64,000 bases of DNA from JADKBO01 sp965230345. GTDB lineage: Bacteria > Bacteroidota > Bacteroidia > Chitinophagales > Saprospiraceae. Below are positions 37,201 through 43,714 of this stretch, piece by piece; within the stretch, counting starts at the first letter, position 1, and the number at the start of each line of letters is the position of its first letter. The translations under genes and the position numbers were made by a program. The notes beneath the pieces were generated by a model. The model had not been told where the DNA came from, ran no database searches, and saw nothing but the letters and a program-made list of their open reading frames with translations. Location of the stretch: positions 2,170,001-2,234,000 of the forward strand of contig CBDDKR010000002.1 in the NCBI GenBank assembly GCA_965230345.1, in the 5' to 3' direction.

Positions 37201-38858
37201 TTCAAGGAAATTATGGAGAACAAATAGAATTGGGACCGTTTCTTATCAGTGATGGAACACAATCTATTACCGTTGAAGATGTGGATTTAGGGGAGTGTAT
37301 TTTAGAATTTGATGTTGATCCTACTTCACCCTGTTCTGGTTGTATTCAAACAATGAGTATCATGGCTGATGGGGAAATCAATTGTTCGAATCCAGAAGTT
37401 AATCTTTCGGCATCAGTCTCAGAACCTGGAGAATATGAATGGTCTTATCAAGGAGGATTTGTCTCCGATCAGTTAAATGCTACAGCTGGAAGTGAAGGAT
37501 ATTATGTGTTCACCGCTATTTTCTCAGATGGCTGTGTATTGGAAGATAGTGTTTTTGTTGAGAGCGATGATGATATTCCAACAGCTAATGCTGGACCTGA
37601 TGGTGTACTGAATTGCTCTATTGATACTTTTATATTAGATGGTAGTTTGAGTTCTCAAGGTGGTAATTTGAGGTACGAATGGACAGACGCATTGGGGAAT
37701 GTTATTAGCATGAATATGATTTTGACTGTTGATCAGCCAGGAGAGTATTTTTTACAAGTTTTCGATGATGCTAATAACTGTGCTTCAGCCAAGGATAAGG
37801 TTTTGGTAGAAGAGTTTTTAGACCAACCTTCGTCGGCAATTTATGCAAATCCTGGGGATCAATTTGATTGTATAATTGCTGAAATAATACTATCTACGGA
37901 TAATGAGCCAAATGTGTCCTACTCTTGGATTACACCAGAAGTGATGTTTGATGATGTTCCGACGATTAGTATTAATCAGATTGGAGAGTATATACTAATA
38001 GCAACAAATACACAGTCGTTATGTGCAGATACTTCAAGTATAGAAATACTATCTTTCCAAGAATATCCAATTATTGAATTGTCGGCTGATGAAGATCTAG
38101 AATGTGATAATAATGAAGTGTTTATTTCAACACTTGGTTCTCAAAATGGAGCTTCGATCACATATTCATGGTATGATATTGATGGTAATTTTATTTCGAA
38201 TGAAGAGAATGGGTTGCCAGTGCAAGAACCAGGACTCTATGTTTTAGTACTAGAAGACTCTGAGAATGGGTGTACCAATAGCGATACTATAGAGATAAAA
38301 TCCAATGTTACCGAAGTTGGTATTGAAATTGAAACGGTCATTGAAGTAGTCAAAGGAGAAAAGGTGGTGTTAAGGCCTCAGTTGAGTATCCCTGAAGAGG
38401 ATATAGCAACTATCGTTTGGACTCCATCCACTAATTTGAGCTGTGTGGATTGCCTTGAACCAACAGTCACGGTAAAGGATGAAACCATTACATATACTGT
38501 TGTAGTCACCGATATTTATGGTTGCATTGGTCAGGCATCGATTACCATTAGAGCTAAGATTGATGAAGTTATTAATGTGCCGAACATCATTTACCCTACG
38601 AGTAAAGGTGGCAATGATAAGTTTATAGTATTTACGAATGACGAAAATCTTGAAGTCGACCAAGTCATTATTTATGATAGATGGGGGAATAAAGTTTATG
38701 CGAGTAACCAGGTTAAACCTAATTCTGCTGAGTTTACTTGGGATGGAAAGTTAAATGGCAAAGATGTAGTTCCTGGAGTATATGTTTATATGGTTAAAGC
38801 AAGAACAGGTTTTGGAGAATCAGTAGTACTTTCTGGTGATCTGACGGTTATTAAATAG
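31299..38858 (+). CDS. Giant repeat adhesin with T9SS type B sorting domain
   Basis: This is a 2519-residue surface protein. A signal peptide (FFCMLAVCFYFLSRTQ) precedes a Cys-rich N-terminal domain (about residues 20-200) and an Ig-like region. About 8-9 tandem HYR-like repeats of about 82 residues follow (residues about 472-1047; each has xNPPADxTVxC, TSAPDL, GACEISGT, CGG and TWxFTDxCGR). After several Ig/PKD-like modules come four repeats with a CDNNGTxxDxxDD core at about 98-residue spacing (about residues 1635-2010), probably Ca-binding. The C-terminal 80 residues are a type B sorting domain: VIIYDRWGNKVY, then FTWDGKLNGKDVVPGVYVYMV. Paired cysteines suggest disulfides. It resembles SprB-type gliding or adhesion proteins exported by the SprA pore encoded upstream. 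Its ligand is unknown. Confidence 0.9.
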   Translation: MLRRVFFCMLAVCFYFLSRTQTTPVPCTSPPSGPGCLCSTAGLLCTPDDLDGFTFSMSTATNNGGFAGGGDLCPNDPQFGVPNNVNWFSFIAWCTDLNLDVHISNCSQGGFNSFGIQLALFSGCSSGGTPSNDIDCLVESTCEGSAAAVVTPQSFSMSGLTIGNQYYFMLDGCAGSACDIMIDVVGTCGTGEIDPWSQPVMGPLTTCVGNTDTYTVEDLDGAVEFYYYLEGVLIDDGTELLSTDITWTTPGTYELCVDVSNLPCILESDDPPQNCITIMVCEEADAGMITVNPQPACPDEIVNISVTGNTSGPDHDQYIIITDNSGTIIEVVTGTAATFTHDECETFQVFSYNIKVGNPVPMVGQTFPGDFLPCSDACCDIEEDQITFEDNQPPTFDNPPPNTETYTCFTDLPAMMDLAWTDNCMGTGLVSGKESGSADLCNGGSITREWTVTDSCDNQAVHTQNITVAPMPPPVFLNPPADETVDCSMIPTTAPDLMYDNGEMGGCAVSGTVSPTTTGSADLCGGSIVNEWTHTDMCGRTITHSQTITVNPVPEPTFTSLPADMTVSCDAIPTSAPDLTYSNGETGACEIAGTVTPIESGSADLCGGSIVYTWEVTDPCGRQISHTQTITVDPVPPATFASPPADMTVSCDAIPTSAPDLTYSNGETGACEIAGTVSATQSGTGDMCGGSIVFTWDFTDQCGRNINHIQTITIDPMPPAMFINPPADVTVTCSNQPTSSPDLSYENGVTGACEISGTVAPVVQDNSSECGGNIVNTWEFTDPCNRVITHTQTITIDPAPQASFINPPTDITVDCDAIPTSAPDLDYTNSETGACEISGTIAAQQSGNPTPCGGSFQFQWIFTDDCGRQIQHIQTITINPSAPPVFDPAPPDITVDCDMVPGSGVPLDYTNGESGFCEISGTAFSTRVGVSDECGGTLVDNWTFTDGCGRTITAFRNVTVNPAPPAMFINPPSDVTVDCDQAESVGTTLGYSNNEPGDCLIEGQEDAIISSNYDACGGLIVYTWTFTDDCNRTITHTQNITVNPAIDPYFIDPPMDLTLDCGGSYTPPQTIEVSNEQVGNCLIMDDAILVSSSPSGNTTTYVWEYTNPCNGSVLTHSQDVFDLAQPDIVVSPLNIFVCEGDFYDLSTITVTDNNGTNPTITFHEFLPPNSFNEIGPLFEVLGNTSIYVYAINSDGCEDSEEILAYTSEPYLAGEDVEVELCKDGSTIDLNVYLSSDASNNGFWVDAESTGIDVTNSTAVNINNTNPGVYNLYYITEENEECAGDTAILTLTILDEIDYEILDISCSSDNLSYSVQVLTNGNPITSSTGTINTIDANNVEIVDIPIGDQIEITLGDSSSECSVVRVINPPNCDCPDIPEPTGTPDYKICSDQLPITMTVMVESGLTANWYDSQSSMTPLVTGMLNFDHTNPMPGLYSYYVEAIDPVTGCVSQNRLKIDVEVVALPVLESVTSSLCDDNTDGFVAFDLETIKTMVNPNPNISMEFYGSMADATSGNNALSSPYTNTSNNQVIYVVGTNSNDCQAMTTVTLNVLPKPDFDINAIDESCLGEEDGSFEIINVTSNGPVELSVNGGSFDSKLKIDSLSPGTYTIRVRDEEGCETDSIVEILEGLQLSEVEFTLECDNKGTLTDASDDEYVLTFNYSNNKGNSGTFEVFIDGISIGNFGFNQTHQHTLDADESNKTVLIQSVEGCEIEKPIGPLNPCSTTCEISFDEVIYECDNNGTENDPTDDFYNVSITVSSINGSVGNTYNLLVDGVLRGVGTYNTPYDFSVNSSSSNVLLTVQDSDDSQCQSIYTLTDLIPCSDGCAVFLNILEENCFNNGTILDKTDDYYEIVFIADAINTGSNTFVLSIDGVAGNTYNYGDTIRIEILADGNIHNLTAEDTARPECTITVDTRALINCSTDCQIDVEILDKVCDNNGTNDIDSDDLFRVTVRFSGGKGNGWSIPILGVQGNYGEQIELGPFLISDGTQSITVEDVDLGECILEFDVDPTSPCSGCIQTMSIMADGEINCSNPEVNLSASVSEPGEYEWSYQGGFVSDQLNATAGSEGYYVFTAIFSDGCVLEDSVFVESDDDIPTANAGPDGVLNCSIDTFILDGSLSSQGGNLRYEWTDALGNVISMNMILTVDQPGEYFLQVFDDANNCASAKDKVLVEEFLDQPSSAIYANPGDQFDCIIAEIILSTDNEPNVSYSWITPEVMFDDVPTISINQIGEYILIATNTQSLCADTSSIEILSFQEYPIIELSADEDLECDNNEVFISTLGSQNGASITYSWYDIDGNFISNEENGLPVQEPGLYVLVLEDSENGCTNSDTIEIKSNVTEVGIEIETVIEVVKGEKVVLRPQLSIPEEDIATIVWTPSTNLSCVDCLEPTVTVKDETITYTVVVTDIYGCIGQASITIRAKIDEVINVPNIIYPTSKGGNDKFIVFTNDENLEVDQVIIYDRWGNKVYASNQVKPNSAEFTWDGKLNGKDVVPGVYVYMVKARTGFGESVVLSGDLTVIK
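32716..34440 (+). repeat. Tandem 246-bp (82-residue) HYR-like repeats
   Basis: About eight degenerate units lie within the adhesin gene. The unit boundaries at 32981 and 33227 are exactly 246 bp apart, and the first roughly 100 bp of these two units are nearly identical at the DNA level (from accagcggatatgacggtaa on), whereas the others match mainly at the protein level. That marks one recent duplication or gene-conversion event. Confidence 0.85.
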
Positions 38859-38902
38859 ATAAAAGGAAAAGAATTTTATTCTTGGTTATTGTATAAAATT
38901 TC

Positions 38903-38932
38903 TAGGGGAGTTTTGCTCCCCTATTTTTTTCT
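38903..38932 (+). terminator. Intrinsic terminator of the adhesin gene
   Basis: TAGGGGAG (38903-38910) and CTCCCCTA (38916-38923) form a perfect 8-bp GC-rich stem with loop TTTTG, followed by seven T. It sits 45 bp after the adhesin stop and is the strongest intrinsic terminator in the window. Confidence 0.92.
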
Positions 38933-39067
38933 TAAAATACAAGAGGATGATTATCTGACAAGGTTGTCAATAGTATTGAGTAAGAAAGATTTACACTAAT
39001 TTACAATGTGATTTAATCAAATTAGATGTGAAGCAATTAGTTTTGACAAAATATAATATAAATATTT

Positions 39068-39832
39068 ATGTTGCTTACCTTACTCTATTTTATATCTCAG
39101 TTACTCTTTTCTGGAAATCTAAATTCTCAAGAAATAATCAATGATGAAGTTAATCCCAAATCAATAGAAATTCGTTTGGTCGATGAACCTTTGTCGATCA
39201 CTCGTAGGAAGATGATAGAGTCTAGAAGCATTATTGATATATATCCGTATTATAAAAGTTCTTGGGTTGAGAAATACCTCGACGTGAAAATATCCTTTGA
39301 TGGAACAACCCCAAATATCTTGGCTGTAGGAAAAGATTCTATCTTTAATAACCAACAAAAGGAGCTCTTATCGAGTATAAAAGGGCCTGGAATGTTGTCA
39401 TTTGAAATTCGTTATATACCAAAAAATACTTTAGAAGCCAAAGAGGAAAAATTACTAACTTTCGAAGTAAAGGTAGCTCCTGATTTAAACGCTGCTGCAA
39501 AATCAATGGATGATTACCTCAATAAATCCTTAGATTTTTCGAATTTGAAGTCCTTAATGAATAAAATGAATAAGAATGCATTAGGAATAATTCAATTTAC
39601 GATTGATACTAATGGAGAAGTAGTAGATCCTTTAGTTATCAGCGATACGGGAAATCAATCGTTAGATCTCGAAATGATGCATCTTGTTTGTTCCATGCCT
39701 CATTGGTCTGCTGCACGATTTGGTACGGGTATTTATGTGAAGCAAAAAATGGCTTTGGTAATTGGAAATACAGAGAGTTGTACGATGAATATGTTGAATA
39801 TGAAGAGTATTTTGTGGTCAGATAATGATTGA
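39068..39832 (+). CDS. Periplasmic protein with TonB C-terminal-like domain
   Basis: This is a 254-residue protein whose N-terminal hydrophobic segment (LLTLLYFISQLLFSG) serves as a signal or anchor. The C-terminal region from about residue 165 reads LGIIQFTIDTNGEVVDPLVI, SLDLEMMHLVCSMPHWSAARFG and VKQKMALVIG, the pattern of the TonB_C domain (strand - DG.V - LD.E - MP.W). It has no proline-rich spacer and no ExbB/ExbD neighbours, so it is not a normal energy transducer. Bacteroidota have many such orphan TonB_C proteins. The middle (residues about 30-160) is not recognised. A small hydrolase gene follows 5 bp downstream. Confidence 0.68.
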   Translation: MLLTLLYFISQLLFSGNLNSQEIINDEVNPKSIEIRLVDEPLSITRRKMIESRSIIDIYPYYKSSWVEKYLDVKISFDGTTPNILAVGKDSIFNNQQKELLSSIKGPGMLSFEIRYIPKNTLEAKEEKLLTFEVKVAPDLNAAAKSMDDYLNKSLDFSNLKSLMNKMNKNALGIIQFTIDTNGEVVDPLVISDTGNQSLDLEMMHLVCSMPHWSAARFGTGIYVKQKMALVIGNTESCTMNMLNMKSILWSDND

Positions 39833-39837
39833 TTGCA

Positions 39838-40389
39838 ATGAGAATAATTATCATTTCGGATTTGTGGGGAGGGAATGATCCTCCATGGTTGAAATTTTAT
39901 TACCAGATATTTCCTTCTAATGATGAGGTAGTCTATTATGATATTTGTGATTTGTCTGAAATGAGTGTCGAATTAATCTCTGAAAAGGATCGCCATGACT
40001 TTCTTACATCAGGTGGTATTGATACTGCAGTGGATAATTTGATCTATAAAGAATCTGGACAGATCAATATTTTGGGTCTAAGTGTTGGTGGAGTAGTAGG
40101 GTGGAAGTTTGGATTGAAATCAGGAAGATTAAGAAAACTTTTCACTATTTCTTCAACTCGATTGCGTTTGGAAAAAGAAAAACCAATTGAAGAAATTACA
40201 ATGTATTTTGGAGAAAAGGATAAATATGCTCCAAATGTAGATTGGTTATGTAATATGAATGTATCTCACCATTTTAGTGCAGGAGAAGAGCATAATATGT
40301 ATATGCAAGAACACTTTGTAAAAGAAATTTCTGGTAACATAGTAGATTTTTTTGATACTGGAAATAAGGGAATTAATAAGAAGTTGTGA
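39838..40389 (+). CDS. Small alpha/beta-fold hydrolase
   Basis: This 183-residue protein shows the alpha/beta-hydrolase core in compact form: a first strand (MRIIIISDLWG), a nucleophile elbow LGLSVGGVVGW with Ser as nucleophile (near residue 84), a late strand with an acid (MYFGEKDKYAP) and a His in AGEEHNMYMQEH. ATG 39838 is preferred over an in-frame TTG at 39829 that overlaps the upstream stop. The substrate is unknown; the protein has no signal peptide and is cytosolic. It begins 5 bp after the TonB_C-like gene, so the two are probably cotranscribed. The 246-bp gap to the acyl-CoA dehydrogenase gene has no clear promoter or terminator. Confidence 0.7.
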   Translation: MRIIIISDLWGGNDPPWLKFYYQIFPSNDEVVYYDICDLSEMSVELISEKDRHDFLTSGGIDTAVDNLIYKESGQINILGLSVGGVVGWKFGLKSGRLRKLFTISSTRLRLEKEKPIEEITMYFGEKDKYAPNVDWLCNMNVSHHFSAGEEHNMYMQEHFVKEISGNIVDFFDTGNKGINKKL

Positions 40390-40635
40390 AGTGTCTACTA
40401 GAATTGTGCAATAACTTGAACTTATCCAATAAAAATAAGCATTTTAAATAATGCGAATCCTTGATGGTATTTATGATAGCTTGATTGAACTAATGCCATT
40501 TTATTATGTCGTCATCAAATTCCATGTTAACTGGTCTAAATACCTATAAAAATATTATTCCTGTATCTTCAAAACATTTACATTTGCTTCAGAATTTATT
40601 AAATAATTGAATAAGGTCTGTTAATTAAATAAAAT

Positions 40636-41844
40636 ATGGATACACCAAAGATTCAAAAAAATGCGGCTAAAGTGGACAGATATCAACATCATGACTACTA
40701 TGGAATGGACGAATTATTAAGTGATGAACACTTGATGGCAAGAGAGGCAGTACGTACATGGGTTAAGCAAGAAGTAAGTCCAATTATTGAAGAGTATAGT
40801 GAAAAGGCAGAATGCCCTTACCACTTGTTTAAAGGACTAGCTAGTATCGGTGCTTTTGGACCATCCCTACCTGTGGAGTATGGAGGAGGTGGAATGGATG
40901 AAATTTCTTACGGAGTAATCATGCAAGAGCTGGAAAGAGGAGATAGTGGTATTCGTTCTATGGCTTCGGTACAAGGGTCATTGGTCATGTATCCAATATA
41001 TAGATTTGGGTCTGAAGAGCAAAGAAAGAAATATCTTCCAAAGTTGGGAAGTGGTGAGTATATAGGTTGTTTTGGACTTACTGAACCTGATCATGGATCC
41101 AATCCTGGTGGTATGGTGACCAATATCAAAGATGCAGGGGATCATGTTATTTTGAATGGAGCTAAGATGTGGATTACAAATTCACCTGTTGCCGATATTG
41201 CAGTAGTCTGGGCAAAGGACGAAGAAGGAGTTATCCGTGGAATGATTGTTGAAAAGGGAATGGAAGGATTTTCAGCTCCAGAAATTCATGGCAAATTATC
41301 CTTGCGCGCTTCAATTACAGGAGAGTTGGTTTTTGAAGATGTTAAAGTGCCTAAGGAAAATTTACTTCCAAATGTCAAAGGGCTAAAAGGACCATTGTCC
41401 TGTCTAAGCAAAGCTAGATATGGAATCGCTTGGGGAGCAATTGGTGCTGCATTAGACTGTTATGATTCAGCCTTAAGATACTCTCTTGAGCGTGAGCAAT
41501 TTGGTAAGCCTTTAGCAGGGTTTCAATTGACCCAAAAGAAATTGGCTGAAATGATTACTGAGATTACAAAAGCACAATTACTTACTTGGAGACTTGGTAA
41601 ATTGGCTAATGAAGGAAAGGCAACTCCTGGACAAATCTCTATGGCAAAAAGAAACAATGTTAATATGGCATTGGAAATAGCTAGAGAGGCAAGACAGATT
41701 CATGGAGGTATGGGAATTACTAATGAGTATCCAATAATGCGACATATGATGAATCTCGAAACGGTATTGACTTATGAAGGAACTCACGATATTCATTTGT
41801 TAATTACAGGAATGGATGTGACCGGCATAAATGCTTTCAAATAA
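40636..41844 (+). CDS. Acyl-CoA dehydrogenase, glutaryl-CoA dehydrogenase-like
   Basis: A 402-residue flavoprotein of the acyl-CoA dehydrogenase family. It has the FAD-binding and substrate segments LGSGEYIGCFGLTEPDHGSN and WITNSPVADIAVVWAK, the C-terminal QIHGGMGITNEYPIMRH, and the catalytic base Glu in TYEGTHDIH (near residue 381). The stretch GDSGIRSMASVQGSLVMYPI, with an Arg typically used to bind the distal carboxylate, is characteristic of glutaryl-CoA dehydrogenase, which oxidises and decarboxylates glutaryl-CoA to crotonyl-CoA in lysine and tryptophan breakdown. Similar enzymes in Bacteroidota may act on other acyl-CoAs, so substrate is not settled. It is a single-gene unit with its own terminator at 41875. 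Confidence 0.85.
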   Translation: MDTPKIQKNAAKVDRYQHHDYYGMDELLSDEHLMAREAVRTWVKQEVSPIIEEYSEKAECPYHLFKGLASIGAFGPSLPVEYGGGGMDEISYGVIMQELERGDSGIRSMASVQGSLVMYPIYRFGSEEQRKKYLPKLGSGEYIGCFGLTEPDHGSNPGGMVTNIKDAGDHVILNGAKMWITNSPVADIAVVWAKDEEGVIRGMIVEKGMEGFSAPEIHGKLSLRASITGELVFEDVKVPKENLLPNVKGLKGPLSCLSKARYGIAWGAIGAALDCYDSALRYSLEREQFGKPLAGFQLTQKKLAEMITEITKAQLLTWRLGKLANEGKATPGQISMAKRNNVNMALEIAREARQIHGGMGITNEYPIMRHMMNLETVLTYEGTHDIHLLITGMDVTGINAFK

Positions 41845-41874
41845 TAGAGCGTTATACTAGTTTAAGATAAGTTG

Positions 41875-41906
41875 AGGCTGTTAGACTTTGGTTTAACAGC
41901 CTTTTC
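41875..41906 (+). terminator. Terminator of the acyl-CoA dehydrogenase gene
   Basis: AGGCTGTTA (41875-41883) and TAACAGCCT (41894-41902) form a perfect 9-bp stem with a 10-nt loop, followed by TTTC. The U-run is short, but placement 30 bp after the stop is right. Confidence 0.8.
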
Positions 41907-42010
41907 TAATATTAGTACATCAATGATGTTATTGATTAATTTGTTGTATTTTAACAGAATGATTTGTCGAATTAGATAGGGAATTAGAAATACTTATAAT
42001 GAAATTTAAT

Positions 42011-42082
42011 AATGGACTTTATGTACTACAAGTACATTACAAATCGGATAAAAAAGCCTATGGCAAATTTGTTAAGAGGTAA
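42011..42082 (+). pseudogene. 3' remnant of a lost T9SS cargo paralogue
   Basis: These 72 bases encode NGLYVLQVHYKSDKKAYGKF then VKR and a stop, the last 24 codons of a type A sorting domain. They match 43474-43545, the true 3' end of the next gene, at all but about five positions. No upstream coding body remains. The remnant lies directly against, and overlaps, the start of the next paralogue, so it looks like the scar of a deletion between tandem copies. Confidence 0.85.
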
Positions 42083-43545
42083 CCCATACCTCTGGTTGGT
42101 CCTGCTGCCCATAGCTGGGCTTTTTGGTCAGAGCAAAGCAGACCATACGTGGGTATTGGGCTACGATTACGATAAGCAAGAAGAAGGCTCGGAGGGTGTA
42201 CAGATCACCTTTGGTCCACCCTTTCGTATAGATACGGTCTCTATAGAAGGGAATAATCTATTAGGATCATCGCTTACGATGCTCTCTAATGATGAAACGG
42301 GAGAGTTGCTGTTTTACAGCAATGGCTGTAATGTATTCAATCGTGAGCACGAGATCATGGAGAATGGTACGGGGCTTAATCCAAGCAATATTGCTTCAAG
42401 CTATTGCAAGGGCACTAATGCCTATTATCCCAATTCTGGAGGGTTGGTAAGTCTTCCCGATCCAGGGGATTCGGATGGTTATTACTTGATTCATACTACG
42501 ATCCGAGATGAAGATACATTGTACAGTATACGAGATTCTCTGCGGTATACCTATATAGATATGAGGCTAGATGGAGGCAATGGAGGCGTAGTAGAAAAAA
42601 ATGTAGTCTTCTACGATCAGTGGTTAGATGGAGGGCTAAAGGCATGTAAGCACACCAATGGTGAAGATTGGTGGCTGCTCAATGCCTTGAATGCCCAGCC
42701 TGTCATGGCACGATTTTTATTGGACGAAGAGGGCATATCGTACGTAGATACCCAGTATGTCTACCAATCACCGACAGAGCGTGGCTACCAGGCAGCCTTT
42801 AGCCCAGATGGCAGCCAATACGCTTGGTATGGAGGGCATACGACGATGGAGCTGTACGACTTTGATCGATCTACAGGCTTACTGAGCAATCACAGATCGA
42901 TCTATGTCGCAGATACGATCGATCATGGAGGACTGGCGTTTTCACCGAGTGGTCGATTCGTCTACTGTGTGACGAGTAGGAAGATTTATCAGGTTGACTT
43001 ACATGATGGAGAAATGAAGTAATGACGGTGGCAAATCTTGAACTGCCACCTCCTGGATCATTTACAGAGTACATTTGAGTCAGTGTCAGCTTGCACCCAA
43101 TTGTAAGATTTACATTTGCGCATGGAATGGCATCAAATATTTGCATGAGATAGCTTACCCAGATCAAAAAGGGTTGGCATGTGAGGTGCATCAGTATGGT
43201 CTGGAGTTGCCTTACCCAAATGATATAGGAGCGATACCGTATTTTCCTCATTTTAGGGTAGACGAAGCACTGCCCTGCACACCGACATCGGTGGTAGATG
43301 AGGTGGAGGTAGAGAGGGGACGATTGGAGCTCTACCCCAATCCAGTAAGAGACCTTATTACGATAGTGCATGCTTACCCAGAGCATACGAGGTATCAGGT
43401 CTACGATGTACAAGGGCGATTGATGATGGAAGGCCGTATGAAGGACGACACATTGGATGTATCGACATTGAGCAGTGGACTTTATGTACTGCAAGTGCAT
43501 TACAAATCGGATAAAAAAGCCTTTGGCAAGTTTGTTAAGAGGTAG
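42060..43545 (+). pseudogene. Frameshifted T9SS type A cargo protein gene (DUF-type propeller)
   Basis: Read across two frame changes this is one gene. The first part (42060-43022) has a signal peptide (YLWLVLLPIAGLFGQS) and a propeller-like body (TGELLFYSNGCNVFN, AAFSPDGSQYAWYGG). The third part (from about 43078) continues with QLAPNCKIYICAWNG, GLELPYPND and a type A sorting domain (ELYPNPVRDL to FVKR). Between them, a 57-bp piece is readable only in the third frame (MTVANLELPPPGSFTEY). Two 1-nt deletions near 43017-43022 and 43073-43077 would explain this; they may be real or sequencing errors. A perfect 7-bp hairpin (GGTGGCA/TGCCACC, 43027-43050) lies in the broken segment. The gene is visibly GC-richer than its neighbours. 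The longer in-frame start at 42012 lies in the paralogue scar and is rejected. Confidence 0.8.
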
Positions 43546-43714
43546 GATAAATGGAGATCGATTTTAGATAAAAATGAATTTATCACTTCTTTAGTTCAAT
43601 AGATTGACTTTTAGATGGATATGTATGTTTTTTAATTTTATATTAAAAATTGAAATATTTATTTTTTTTGTATATAATAGCTCTCTATCTTCGCGGTTTA
43701 ATGCCTTGTGATTA

